Source: Deinococcus sp. (GTDB taxonomy: Bacteria > Deinococcota > Deinococci > Deinococcales > Deinococcaceae). Taken from it: DNA of 13,853 nt. This document shows, piece after piece, positions 1-6,405 of the stretch. How positions within the stretch are numbered: position 1 is the first letter of the stretch; each line of letters starts with the position of its first letter. The notes below the pieces were generated by a model. The model had not been told where the DNA came from, did not search any database, and saw nothing but the letters and a program-made list of their open reading frames with translations. The DNA lies in the NCBI RefSeq assembly GCF_025362455.1, contig NZ_JANYGJ010000136.1, positions 1 through 13,853 of the forward strand, read 5' to 3'. Both the position numbers and the translations under genes were made by a program.

Positions 1-928
1 TTTCGTTTCCAGCAGCATCCTTGAAGCTCCGGTACGTATAGCCGCCTATTGCTCCTTCCCTGATAAATAGGGTCCAGCCAAACTTGGAGAATGGTATTTT
101 GTCATTTCCGGTGCTGGCTTGGAAACCGGCATCCACAGAACCACCGCCGGTCGCACTCCATCCCCCAGCATAGATATAAGGCACTGTATCTACACTAATT
201 TTCGTTCCGTCACGATATTGCGACATAGAAATCTTGCTGTATTCATTTGTTTTGAGAAAGTCGGGGACCTGTGATAGAGGATTTCCTTTAACGCCGGATT
301 GCCCATACGCCGAATACTCTGGGAGGATGATCTTGGCGTGCATCCAACTGGTGGCCTTGCTTGAGTCACCATAAGTCAAGCGGCGAAAAGGCCCTGATCT
401 GCTGTTGCTCGCGTCTTTGCACTGTTGCCGCTCAGTGACCGTGGATAAGCCTGAAAGGCTCTCACCGCCCACGAGCGGGTTGGTGTCCTCGGCTGGCATT
501 GGGATTTCATCTCCAGACTCGGTGTAGTACGTGTACCCCGGCTCACCTGGGTTGTCGGTCGCCTCCGCAGTGAGCACGTCCTGGACTGGTGCCGGTCTGG
601 CATAGAAAGCCACGCCAGAGTCACGGATCTGAGGCGTCACGCCATACACCTGTTGTGCGCCAAGGTCCATAAACACTGAGTTCTGGCGCTCGGAGGGCGG
701 AACAAGTGAGAGGGCGTCCAAGAAAGTCTCCCGGTCTGCTTCCTGAGGAACCCCGGACGCCAGCGAAGGATCAGGGGCGACCCAAGGTTCAACCGCTTCT
801 GTCACCTCTCGCGATGCTTCTTGTGCTTGGGGCGGTGGCGTAGGCGTGGGCGGGACCATACAGCCGGTCAACCCACCGCAGGCCCCCAACATGAGGCCGA
901 CAAAAAGGAACTTAAATCCTATCTTCAT
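1..928 (-). CDS. Putative lipoprotein, unknown function (3' end beyond the window)
   Basis: I read one uninterrupted frame on the minus strand from an ATG at 928 to the window edge (309 codons, no stop), so the C-terminus is missing. The N-terminus has a lysine-containing start, a hydrophobic stretch (residues 5-16) and two possible lipobox cysteines, LGAC (Cys17) and LTGC (Cys23). A Pro/Thr-rich linker, VPPTPTPPPQ, follows. This fits export and lipid anchoring to the cell envelope. The middle (about residues 40-180) is acidic and Pro-rich. The last part (200-309) is rich in Gly, Ser and aromatic residues (GGWSATGGGS, GGYTYRSF), as in a beta-rich domain. I recognise no family or catalytic motif. 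It is divergent from the propeller-like gene at 954, with only 25 bp between the two starts. A -10 box 6 nt before the ATG supports this start and a leaderless mRNA. Confidence 0.7.
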   Translation of the reverse strand, partial: MKIGFKFLFVGLMLGACGGLTGCMVPPTPTPPPQAQEASREVTEAVEPWVAPDPSLASGVPQEADRETFLDALSLVPPSERQNSVFMDLGAQQVYGVTPQIRDSGVAFYARPAPVQDVLTAEATDNPGEPGYTYYTESGDEIPMPAEDTNPLVGGESLSGLSTVTERQQCKDASNSRSGPFRRLTYGDSSKATSWMHAKIILPEYSAYGQSGVKGNPLSQVPDFLKTNEYSKISMSQYRDGTKISVDTVPYIYAGGWSATGGGSVDAGFQASTGNDKIPFSKFGWTLFIREGAIGGYTYRSFKDAAGNE

Positions 929-963
929 AAAGTCAGAGTACGATATATTTCACATGAAGCCAA
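929..963 (-). promoter_or_regulatory. Leaderless promoter of the lipoprotein gene
   Basis: On the minus strand TTGGCT (963-958), a 17-bp spacer and TACTCT (940-935) are followed by 6 nt and the ATG at 928. The spacing is ideal and would start the mRNA at or beside the ATG. The -35 box lies inside the first codons of the divergent gene at 954. The plus-strand TACGAT (939-944), a possible -10 for that gene, shares two base pairs with this -10. Confidence 0.55.
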
Positions 964-2108
964 TAGTTCTCATTTTTTCTGGACTGCTCACGATGGGGGG
1001 GTGGGCGGCTCCCCTTGTCTCGCTCAACGCCCCGATGGCTACGTTTGATTCTCTCAACAACAAAATCTACACATTTAAGTATATTAATGGTAATGACTTG
1101 TTCGTAGATGTCTACGATGTACTAAATAAAACAGTGAAGTCGGCGCTTATTTTGCCAAACGAGGTTAGATATATTGACTATAAGCGTTTGAACGAACCTT
1201 TGTCTTATGGAGATACTTGGTTTCAAGATCTAATCTTGACAGATCAAGATTCAAAGCGTATATTGTTAGGAAGAACAATTTACTCTTTAGACTCAAGGAT
1301 TTCGCAATATATTTATAAATTTCCGACACAAGCGCTGCCCATAAAAAAGTTCATTTCCTTGAGCAAGCCATACCTTCTCCAAGGCGCAGGTTGCGATTTA
1401 TGGCTGTTTGATGTGGAGAAACTCGAAATTACTCGTAAGCTCCAAATATGCAACTCCAACGTTCTTTTTGGAGGATCTTTAGACTTAACTTATGGGGATG
1501 CTGACGCCATATTCTACGATAATGGTAGACGCATGTTTGTCGCCTCTATATCATTTTATAGAATATTCTCTCTCAAGGAGACTAACACTGTTAAAATAAA
1601 TTTCGATCCAAAAAACGTAATATACGAAAGCACTACAGAAGAGAAGGATAGAATGGATATGGGATGTTGCGGAAGATTTTATGGCGGCTCTTTGTCAATA
1701 AGTCCGGCAGAGGATTTGATCGCTGGTGGTGCTTACCGAGGAGAACCCGAAGACAATGGGAGAGGGCCTGTTGGCTGGGTAAGAGACGCACGCTCCGGTC
1801 GAGTGAAGTACACCCTTATTGGTCAATCTATCGCTATTTACCAGACTGAATTTAGCAAGGATGGACGTTTTCTGGCAACTAGAGGCGACTCGGAAATAAG
1901 CAACAATTGTTCGTCCAGATCAGACAAGCCACCCAAGGACCGATATGGCGATGGTACTATTGCCTTGAGAAGTCCGAGAAATGGAAAGATCATTCGCATC
2001 TACAAAAATGCTTGCACTGGCCCCTTCTTTAGCTCAGACAGTCGTTATCTATACTACAGTGACTATTTGAACAGAGTACATATGATTGACCTAAAAAACC
2101 CGCTTTGA
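954..2108 (+). CDS. Exported WD40/beta-propeller-like protein, unknown function
   Basis: The product is 384 aa. I chose the ATG at 954, not in-frame starts farther upstream, because it begins a signal peptide (MKPIVLIFSGLLTMGGWA, likely cut near residue 18) and the upstream starts fall inside the divergent lipoprotein gene. The C-terminal half has WD40-like blades: GSLSISPAEDLIAGG (245-259), RDARSGRVKYTL (277-288), TEFSKDGRFLATRG (298-311), TIALRSPRNGKIIRIY (335-350), then SSDSRYLYYSDYLNRVHMIDL with no classical WD dipeptides. The N-terminal half has similar degenerate strands (VDVYDVLNKTV, LWLFDVEKLEITRKL). It probably folds as one periplasmic or surface propeller, which usually serves for binding. 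Several Cys (147, 166, 238, 239, 319, 354) could form disulfides. Codon use is strikingly AT-rich compared with the genes to the right, a sign of horizontal acquisition. The ligand is unknown. Confidence 0.72.
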   Translation: MKPIVLIFSGLLTMGGWAAPLVSLNAPMATFDSLNNKIYTFKYINGNDLFVDVYDVLNKTVKSALILPNEVRYIDYKRLNEPLSYGDTWFQDLILTDQDSKRILLGRTIYSLDSRISQYIYKFPTQALPIKKFISLSKPYLLQGAGCDLWLFDVEKLEITRKLQICNSNVLFGGSLDLTYGDADAIFYDNGRRMFVASISFYRIFSLKETNTVKINFDPKNVIYESTTEEKDRMDMGCCGRFYGGSLSISPAEDLIAGGAYRGEPEDNGRGPVGWVRDARSGRVKYTLIGQSIAIYQTEFSKDGRFLATRGDSEISNNCSSRSDKPPKDRYGDGTIALRSPRNGKIIRIYKNACTGPFFSSDSRYLYYSDYLNRVHMIDLKNPL

Positions 2109-2233
2109 TTTGCTCGTGAGTACGTGCGGATGAATTTATCTCTTCTACATCACATAAATACGCTCAACCAATTTTTAGCATGTCTACATTATTTAAGCAC
2201 TAATTTTCAACTTACTATAACTTAATACATGAC
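2109..2233. other. AT-rich intergenic spacer before the IS
   Basis: This 125-bp stretch is visibly AT-rich and continues the composition of the propeller-like gene. I see no open frame, convincing terminator or tRNA in it. It ends at the left inverted repeat of the IS. Confidence 0.5.
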
Positions 2234-2254
2234 GAATTCAAGTTGCTAACGCAC
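2234..2254 (+). repeat. Left terminal inverted repeat of the IS30 element
   Basis: GAATTCAAGTTGCTAACGCAC; it pairs with 3213-3233 at 19 of 21 positions and overlaps the transposase stop codon. The flanking dinucleotide is AC at 2232-2233. Confidence 0.85.
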
Positions 2255-3167
2255 GGTTCTGATGGTCGAAGTGTACCTCGTGCGGGGTACGAAATCCCAG
2301 CACTTTGCGGGGTCGGTGGTTGAGGGCGTGTTCAACGGCCAGGACGGTGCTGAGATCGACCTGAGTGAAATCTGTTTTTTTTGGGAAGAACTGACGGAGT
2401 AAGCCATTGGCGTTCTCCACCGACCCTTTCTCCCAGGGGCTGCGAGCATGGCAGGCGTAGGTGGTGGCGCCCCACTGCTCACCGAGGCCCTCGGTGAGCA
2501 CGAATTCCCGGCCCTGGTCGATGGTGATGGTCTTGACCCATCGACCGTCCAGCACGCTGTCCATCGCCGCATAGACCTCCGTTGCGGTCTTGCGGCCCAC
2601 CAGATTGAGGGTCAGGAGCCTCGAGTAGCGGTCAGCGATGACCACGAGACTGCCTTTGCCTTTGGCGCCTTCCATCAGGTCAGCTTCGAGATGCCCAATC
2701 TCTTGGCGGGTGTTGGCGGCCTCTGGGCGCTGCTCAATACTGGTCCACCAGGTCGGTGGGGTGCGCCGCTGTGAATGAGGACGACGATGGAGACGACTTC
2801 GACGCAGGTACGGTGTCAGTTGGGGGTGATCGTACACGTACTGGTAAATCCATTCCACTGAGGGGCAGGACTGCCCCTCCAACACACAGCGTCCATGAAT
2901 CTGCTCTGGACTGTGGCACTGCCGCAATCGGTCTGTGACGTGTGCCCAGACGCACTCTGGCAGCCTAGGTCCATGACGGCGTGCGCGGTGCTGCTCAGCA
3001 TCCTGCTGAGCGCCTTGGGCCGTATACGGCGTGCAGCGCTCCAGTTCCCGCAAGGTGGTCGTTCGGTGGACGCCAAGCTGCCTGGCGATCTGGGCAGCAG
3101 TATGACCCCCCTCATGGAGCGCTTCGATCTTGTACCGTAGAGCCAGCGTGATCCGGTGGTAGCACAT
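2238..3167 (-). CDS. IS30-family DDE transposase
   Basis: The product is 309 aa from the ATG at 3167, which follows a good Shine-Dalgarno sequence (AAGGGAG, 5 nt spacing); an in-frame start 19 codons upstream is less likely. Residues 24-44 (AAQIARQLGVHRTTTLRELER) form the IS30-type helix-turn-helix that binds the inverted repeats. The catalytic triad is Asp163 (LEADLMEG), Asp217 (TIDQGREF) and Glu251 (SVENANGLLRQFFPK), with 33 residues between the last two, as expected for IS30's DD(33)E. The C-terminal NHRPRKVLGFRTPHE motif is also typical. There is no frameshift or missing catalytic residue, so the enzyme should be active. It would cut and join the element's ends through a DNA intermediate. 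Confidence 0.95.
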   Translation of the reverse strand: MCYHRITLALRYKIEALHEGGHTAAQIARQLGVHRTTTLRELERCTPYTAQGAQQDAEQHRARRHGPRLPECVWAHVTDRLRQCHSPEQIHGRCVLEGQSCPSVEWIYQYVYDHPQLTPYLRRSRLHRRPHSQRRTPPTWWTSIEQRPEAANTRQEIGHLEADLMEGAKGKGSLVVIADRYSRLLTLNLVGRKTATEVYAAMDSVLDGRWVKTITIDQGREFVLTEGLGEQWGATTYACHARSPWEKGSVENANGLLRQFFPKKTDFTQVDLSTVLAVEHALNHRPRKVLGFRTPHEVHFDHQNRALAT

Positions 3168-3212
3168 GGTTTCTCCCTTGTCAGAGAAAGCGTAGCCCCT
3201 CCGGGTCACGCT

Positions 3213-3233
3213 GTGCGCTAGCAACTAGAATTC
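3213..3233 (-). repeat. Right terminal inverted repeat of the IS30 element
   Basis: Read on the minus strand this is GAATTCTAGTTGCTAGCGCAC, the partner of 2234-2254. The flanking dinucleotide is AC at 3234-3235. The transposase start lies 46 bp inside this end. Confidence 0.85.
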
Positions 3234-3330
3234 ACCCATCGAAGGCCGAAGTTTTAGCTGATCCGGCGATATGGATAGAGTGATGTAGTTCACGAACTTG
3301 GACCAACCTTCAGGCGTGCCGACTCTCGCC

Positions 3331-3336
3331 TAGACT
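3331..3336 (+). promoter_or_regulatory. Probable -10 box of the exported-protein gene
   Basis: TAGACT ends 7 nt before the ATG at 3344, the spacing of a leaderless Deinococcus promoter. No good -35 is visible (the nearest is CTTCAG), and there is no Shine-Dalgarno sequence. Confidence 0.4.
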
Positions 3337-3343
3337 GAGCGCC

Positions 3344-3889
3344 ATGAATCCACCTGTCACCGCTCCGGTTAGGCGTCATGCGGCTCGTCTGATTCTGCTC
3401 ACGCTCCTGCTCGCTCCGTCAGCGCAGGCTGCCCGCGTGCCGGTTCCCGCGACGACGCTCAGCATCGAATTGCCCGCCGACTTTACCGCCATGACCACCG
3501 GAGCGATTGCCACCAAGTACGGCAGAGGCGGCCAGCGCCCCACGACGGTTTACTCGACGCCGGGTCCGAACTACTCGGTGAACATCGCCTTCCGGCTGGC
3601 CGAGCAGGCGGTGACGCCGCAGCAACTGCCCGAACTCAAGTCAGCGCTGGAAAAAGCCGTTCAGGCCACGCCCGGCTTTCGCTGGGTCAGCCGGGGGTTT
3701 ACCAAGGTGGCCGGGCGCGAGTGGATCGTGCTGCGCTTCTGGGTAGACGGCCTCGACGCCCCGATCTACAACGATATGCGCGTGACCAGCGAAAGCGGCA
3801 AGATGCTGCTCGTCACGGCCAATTCCTCGACCTCGGCCTACAGCAAGTACTCCGCCAAGCTCACTGCGGCGCTGCTGAGTCTCAAATAA
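3344..3889 (+). CDS. Small exported protein, unknown function
   Basis: The product is 181 aa. Residues 1-29 are a clear Sec signal peptide: basic RRHAAR, hydrophobic LILLTLLLA, and cleavage after AQA29. The mature part (about 152 aa) alternates strands and helices: LSIELPADFTAM, NYSVNIAFRLAE, a helix LPELKSALEKAVQAT, then GREWIVLRFWVDGL, NDMRVTSESGKMLLVTANSS and a final helix. This order resembles small PsbP/DcrB-like alpha-beta sandwich proteins, but that is only an impression of the fold. It has no cysteine or lipobox, so it should be soluble in the periplasm. It lies 108 bp beyond the IS right end and has GC-rich codon use like the core genes. It faces the minus-strand genes to its right and seems monocistronic. 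Confidence 0.8.
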   Translation: MNPPVTAPVRRHAARLILLTLLLAPSAQAARVPVPATTLSIELPADFTAMTTGAIATKYGRGGQRPTTVYSTPGPNYSVNIAFRLAEQAVTPQQLPELKSALEKAVQATPGFRWVSRGFTKVAGREWIVLRFWVDGLDAPIYNDMRVTSESGKMLLVTANSSTSAYSKYSAKLTAALLSLK

Positions 3890-3909
3890 CCTCCCAGATA
3901 ACCCTAACT

Positions 3910-4113
3910 TCAGGGTAAGGCGGCTTGCTGCTCTGGTTGAACACGGGTCGCACGCGCTGCCGATGTCGGGGCCGGGCCTCTCAGGATAGTCGGCAGTACC
4001 AGCAGCAGCACCAGCAAGCACAAAATCATCAGGGCGTTGGATACCAGTCGCAGGGGCCGGGGCAGCATCAGGGCGTCGAGTTCGTGGGGTGCGGCGTGGC
4101 GGCTCGAATGCAT
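3910..4113 (-). CDS. Possible small one-helix membrane protein
   Basis: This 67-aa minus-strand frame has one strongly hydrophobic segment (about residues 23-44, VSNALMILCLLVLLLVLPTI) after a basic PRPLR stretch, which predicts a cytoplasmic N-terminus. The tail is short and Ala/Gln-rich. The ATG at 4113 follows GGGAG with 5 nt spacing, which favours this start over an in-frame ATG at 4068. No family is recognised and the length gives little statistical support. It converges with the exported-protein gene, leaving 20 bp between the stops, where a small hairpin (ACCCT 3901-3905 / AGGGT 3912-3916) might act. It could be chance, but it is the best candidate in this 400-bp gap. Confidence 0.42.
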   Translation of the reverse strand: MHSSRHAAPHELDALMLPRPLRLVSNALMILCLLVLLLVLPTILRGPAPTSAARATRVQPEQQAALP

Positions 4114-4290
4114 GGGGGCTCCCGCAACATCGGAGCGGCGCCACTGGAGGCACTCACTTTCGACTGCTCCACGGAGCGTACAGGAAGGTCCGTTATCCGG
4201 GTGTTCATGTCGCGTTGGCCGACTATTGAGCCGAAACGGGGCGCCAGCAGCAGTCGCTGACGCCCCTTAATTCCGACCACACATACTGCC

Positions 4291-4611
4291 TTACAGTTTG
4301 CTGATCTCGCGGCGCACGGCGAAGCGCACCCGGCCCAGGTTGCCGACCTCATCAAAACCCACCACCAGCAAATTGAGCTGATGCGGCGTCAGCAGTACCG
4401 GGCCGCCCGCCAGATCCACCAGCAGGTCTTGCAGCTCATGGCCGCCGACGGTGGCGCTCAGGCTCTGGCCCACGGCGCGGGCGGCCTGCACGAAGCCGGT
4501 GTCGGGCAGATTGACCCCGGCGTTGTCGAGCACCTCGCCCGCCGGGCCGATCAGCGCGGCGTAGCGCACGCCCTTGGTATCGAGCATGCGGGTCAGCATC
4601 TCAGCGGGCAT
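4291..4611 (-). CDS. Roadblock/LC7-domain protein, third gene of the operon
   Basis: The product is 106 aa, about one Roadblock/LC7 domain. The pattern is helix (MLTRMLDTK), strand (VRYAALIGPAGEVLDNAG), helix (GFVQAARAVGQSLSAT), then strands ELQDLLVDLAGG, PVLLTPHQLNLLVVGFD and a final helix GNLGRVRFAVRREISKL. Proteins of this family (MglB and relatives) dimerise and often regulate small Ras-like GTPases. The ATG at 4611 follows GGGAG with 7 nt spacing and overlaps the preceding gene by 11 bp. It is the last gene of the set; no clear terminator follows. The three proteins differ widely in sequence, so they are not a recent duplication. The partner is unknown. Confidence 0.82.
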   Translation of the reverse strand: MPAEMLTRMLDTKGVRYAALIGPAGEVLDNAGVNLPDTGFVQAARAVGQSLSATVGGHELQDLLVDLAGGPVLLTPHQLNLLVVGFDEVGNLGRVRFAVRREISKL

Positions 4612-4948
4612 TGGCAGCTCCCGGCAGCGCCATGCTCAGCGCCATACGGGCCAGCGCCTGCTGGGCGGCGCGGGTGTCCACGCCCCGTGTCAGCGCCACG
4701 GCGGCCAGGTACGGCCCCGCCGTGACGGCCACGATCTCCAGCGAGTCGGTGGTGATCGCCAGGCGCGAGACATGGCCCACGCCGCCGGGCCGCGCCGCCC
4801 GCTCGAACACGGCGCGCAGGGCGCTGAGTTCGGCGGCCAGCAGTTCGGTGTAGTGGCCGTAGCTCTCCAGGCTCAGGCCGTCGGCGCCGCTGAGCACCGC
4901 GCCCTCCACGCCGGGCAGGTCGATGACTGGGCCGAGGTGGGCACTCAC
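4601..4948 (-). CDS. Roadblock/LC7-domain protein, second gene of the operon
   Basis: The product is 115 aa. It shows the Roadblock order: PGVEGAVLSGADGLSLES (strand-turn-strand), helix TELLAAELSALRAVFERA, GHVSRLAITTDSLEIVAVTAG, then YLAAVALTRG and helix TRAAQQALARMALSM. The opening VEGAVLSGADGL is the most typical family signature of the three. Translation starts at GTG (4948) within the GTGA that also holds the stop of the first gene, so the two are probably coupled. A Gly/Pro-rich loop (RPGGVG) replaces part of a usual helix-strand link. It may form homodimers or pair with its neighbours to form mixed dimers. No enzyme motif is present. Confidence 0.82.
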   Translation of the reverse strand: MSAHLGPVIDLPGVEGAVLSGADGLSLESYGHYTELLAAELSALRAVFERAARPGGVGHVSRLAITTDSLEIVAVTAGPYLAAVALTRGVDTRAAQQALARMALSMALPGAANAR

Positions 4949-5292
4949 AGGAAGCTCTCCAGTTGCTTGAGGGTCTGCTGGCCGTAGATGCGGGCCTGGC
5001 CGAGATTACCGTGGCCGTCGAGCACGATCAGCAAAAAGAAGTCGCGGATTGGCAGCAGGTAGGCGCTGAGCGTCTCGCCGCGCAAAAACCATTCGCTGGG
5101 CGTGCCCCCCGACAGGGTTTGTTCATACGACTGTTTGGCGGCGCGCATCAGGCCCGCGTGTTCGGCGACCAGCAGGGTAAGGTCTACGTCGGCTTCCGTG
5201 TGGCCGTCCACCAGCAGACCGTCGAGGCCGCCCAGAGCCGCAGCCCAGGCGCCGTCTACATCTGTGACCAATTGTTTGAGGGCAGCAAGCAT
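4945..5292 (-). CDS. Roadblock/LC7-domain protein, first gene of the operon
   Basis: The product is 115 aa. It has the domain pattern DGAWAAALGGLDGLLVDG, helix LLVAEHAGLMRAAKQS, WFLRGETLSAYLLPIRDFFLLIVLDG and the final helix GNLGQARIYGQQTLKQLESF. The GHGNLGQAR turn parallels GNLGRVR in the third protein. A -10 box (TATGAT) lies 8 nt before the ATG at 5292, which marks this as the first gene of the operon and suggests a leaderless mRNA. No MglA-like GTPase, kinase or cytoskeletal gene is adjacent in the window. The proteins could form a small scaffold or regulate a GTPase encoded elsewhere. Confidence 0.82.
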   Translation of the reverse strand: MLAALKQLVTDVDGAWAAALGGLDGLLVDGHTEADVDLTLLVAEHAGLMRAAKQSYEQTLSGGTPSEWFLRGETLSAYLLPIRDFFLLIVLDGHGNLGQARIYGQQTLKQLESFL

Positions 5293-5300
5293 TTGGAGTC

Positions 5301-5306
5301 ATCATA
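5301..5306 (-). promoter_or_regulatory. -10 box of the Roadblock operon
   Basis: TATGAT on the minus strand (5306-5301) is separated by GACTCCAA from the ATG at 5292. It is a near-consensus -10. No -35 at standard spacing is obvious; TTGTGA lies 22 bp upstream. Confidence 0.5.
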
Positions 5307-5425
5307 GCGGCCTGATCTTTCGGCGGCGTCACAAATGGGGAAAGGTGCGCTGGGCGGGGATTTTGGTGACTATAGGCACATTACCAGAGCGCCTTGAGGT
5401 TCGCGCGGTGGTCATACTCTGGCTT

Positions 5426-5890
5426 TCAAGTCAACGCCGAGCTCCAGTGGACGTTTTTCGGCTCGAAGATGGGCAGCCCCAGCTTGTCGCCAGCCCGCAG
5501 CAGATGCCTGTCTTTGGTGACCAAGGCGTCGGCGTCGGAGGTCATGAGCAGGTCCAGCAAGTACCAGTCTTTGGGGTCTGGACAGGAAGGCCAGGTCTGA
5601 CGGTCGAGCCGAGAGTAGTACTCAGCGCAGCGGTAAAGCACCGATGCCAGATGAAAAGCGGCGCTCGGCGTCAGGCGACGAACTCCGAGGCGAAGAACTT
5701 GCGGATAGGTCAGCACTTGAGTCAATTCGGTGAAGTGTTCTTCAGCCAAGACAAACACCACCTCGAAAGTCTGGGCAGCTCTGAACAGGTCCACGGCTGG
5801 CCCGACCCGGCTGGTGGCGCCACTTAATATGACGTTGATATCAGGAATCAGGCGGAGAGTGGCGGGCGGTTCAAGACGCGGCTGGATCAC
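5426..5890 (-). CDS. PIN-domain protein, likely toxin of a toxin-antitoxin pair
   Basis: The product is 154 aa, a normal size for a PIN-domain ribonuclease of the COG1569 type. The first acidic site is Asp17 in LIPDINVILSG. Acidic residues follow in LAEEHFTELTQVL (Glu51, Glu55), in DPKDWYLLDLL (Asp105, Asp108, Asp113) and in ADALVTKDRHLL (Asp127). These cluster in the family to bind Mg2+ and cleave RNA. The start is GTG at 5890, in the GTGA that holds the stop of the upstream gene. This tight coupling, antitoxin first, is the usual toxin-antitoxin layout. The substrate (often tRNA or mRNA) cannot be told from sequence. All expected acidic residues are present, so it is likely active. Toxicity is inferred from the family and context only. 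Confidence 0.83.
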   Translation of the reverse strand: MIQPRLEPPATLRLIPDINVILSGATSRVGPAVDLFRAAQTFEVVFVLAEEHFTELTQVLTYPQVLRLGVRRLTPSAAFHLASVLYRCAEYYSRLDRQTWPSCPDPKDWYLLDLLMTSDADALVTKDRHLLRAGDKLGLPIFEPKNVHWSSALT

Positions 5891-6297
5891 TGTTCAAAGC
5901 GTTGCCGTCTCTTGGCAAATCGGGCTCGCAGATCGTCGGCAGACGGCTCCGGCGCCCGTCCTTCCAAACTGACCTCCGGACGTTGCGCCTTGGCCCAGGC
6001 AATAGCCTCGGTCAGCAGGTGTTCGCGTTCTGTGGGGCTCAGTTCGGCAAAGGCGGCCCGGAGCGCTTCGAGCGGGTCGGCGGCGACGGGTTCGCCGTGT
6101 GGGCTGTACTCACCCAGGCGACTTTGCACGGCCTGGCTGGGCACCCGGTAGCGTGGACGTCCCGCCGGAGTAACACCGATCCGGACGGCAGGCAGATCAC
6201 CTTCCCGAATCTGGCGACGCACCGTATCGCCGCTGACATGCAGCAGCTTGGCGACTTCCGGAATGGTGAGGAGGGCCAGTGGAAGAAGCTGAGTCAT
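5887..6297 (-). CDS. Excisionase-like HTH protein, likely antitoxin and autoregulator
   Basis: The product is 136 aa. Residues 9-58 form an excisionase/MerR-like winged HTH: LLTIPEVAKLLHVSGDTVRRQIREGDLPAVRIG, a loop, then RPRYRVPSQAVQSRL. The rest is helical and charged, with LEALRAAFAEL, HLLTEAIAWAKA and a basic tail LRARFAKRRQRFEQ. In such pairs the N-terminal half binds the operon's own promoter and the tail wraps the toxin. Here that is inference. The ATG at 6297 has a -10 box 6 nt upstream (leaderless). An inverted repeat, CTGAG-N7-CTCAG, covers the start and part of the -10. A bare DNA-binding excisionase is the alternative, but no integrase or phage gene is near and the PIN partner argues for an antitoxin. 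Confidence 0.78.
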   Translation of the reverse strand: MTQLLPLALLTIPEVAKLLHVSGDTVRRQIREGDLPAVRIGVTPAGRPRYRVPSQAVQSRLGEYSPHGEPVAADPLEALRAAFAELSPTEREHLLTEAIAWAKAQRPEVSLEGRAPEPSADDLRARFAKRRQRFEQ

Positions 6298-6305
6298 AGT
6301 CTCAG
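6289..6305. promoter_or_regulatory. Inverted repeat over the HTH gene start, possible operator
   Basis: CTGAG (6289-6293) and CTCAG (6301-6305) are perfect 5-bp arms separated by 7 bp. They span the start codon and the downstream end of the -10 box, where a bound repressor would block transcription. The arms are short, so chance cannot be excluded. Confidence 0.35.
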
Positions 6306-6332
6306 AATACGCAAAAAAAGCAGAAAGCGCAA
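6298..6332 (-). promoter_or_regulatory. Leaderless promoter of the HTH-PIN operon
   Basis: On the minus strand TTGCGC (6332-6327), a 17-bp T-rich spacer and TATTCT (6309-6304) are followed by GAGACT and the ATG at 6297. This is one of the best-formed promoters in the window. The mRNA should begin at or near the ATG. Confidence 0.6.
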
Positions 6333-6351
6333 ATCAAGTGAATGTGACACT

Positions 6352-6394
6352 AAAAATCCAGCGACCCCCCGGCTTCTCACCCCAGAGCGTCGCT
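6352..6394 (-). terminator. Possible terminator of ebfC-recR
   Basis: Just past the recR stop on the minus strand, AGCGAC (6394-6389) can pair with GTCGCT (6365-6360). TGGA and a run of five T (6356-6352) follow. The 23-nt loop is large, so this is weak as a classical terminator. It lies between recR and the HTH-PIN promoter, where one would be useful. Confidence 0.38.
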
Positions 6395-6405
6395 TTCTCA
6401 GTTCC

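Larger units (their letters stand above)
2234..3233 (-). mobile_element. Complete IS30-family insertion sequence, 1000 bp
   Basis: The left end (2234-2254, GAATTCAAGTTGCTAACGCAC) and the reverse complement of the right end (3233-3213, GAATTCTAGTTGCTAGCGCAC) match at 19 of 21 positions. The dinucleotide AC flanks both sides (2232-2233 and 3234-3235) as a target duplication; IS30 elements typically make 2-3 bp duplications. The single transposase gene fills the element and its stop codon lies inside the left repeat. Intact gene, ends and duplication together indicate a recent, possibly still mobile insertion. It sits between the AT-rich accessory genes and the GC-rich block. Confidence 0.88.

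Noticed and set aside
846..953. Upstream extension of the propeller-like gene to 846
   Set aside because: The extra 36 codons lie antisense inside the lipoprotein gene. The ATG at 954 begins a clear signal peptide, which the extension would bury.
4114..4290. Minus-strand frame (95 aa) before the small membrane protein
   Set aside because: It overlaps the small membrane protein and the end of the Roadblock operon and has no start signal or motif. The gap is treated as noncoding.
5102..5827. 241-aa plus-strand frame
   Set aside because: Antisense to a Roadblock gene and the PIN gene; low-complexity GC-rich composition and no recognisable motif.
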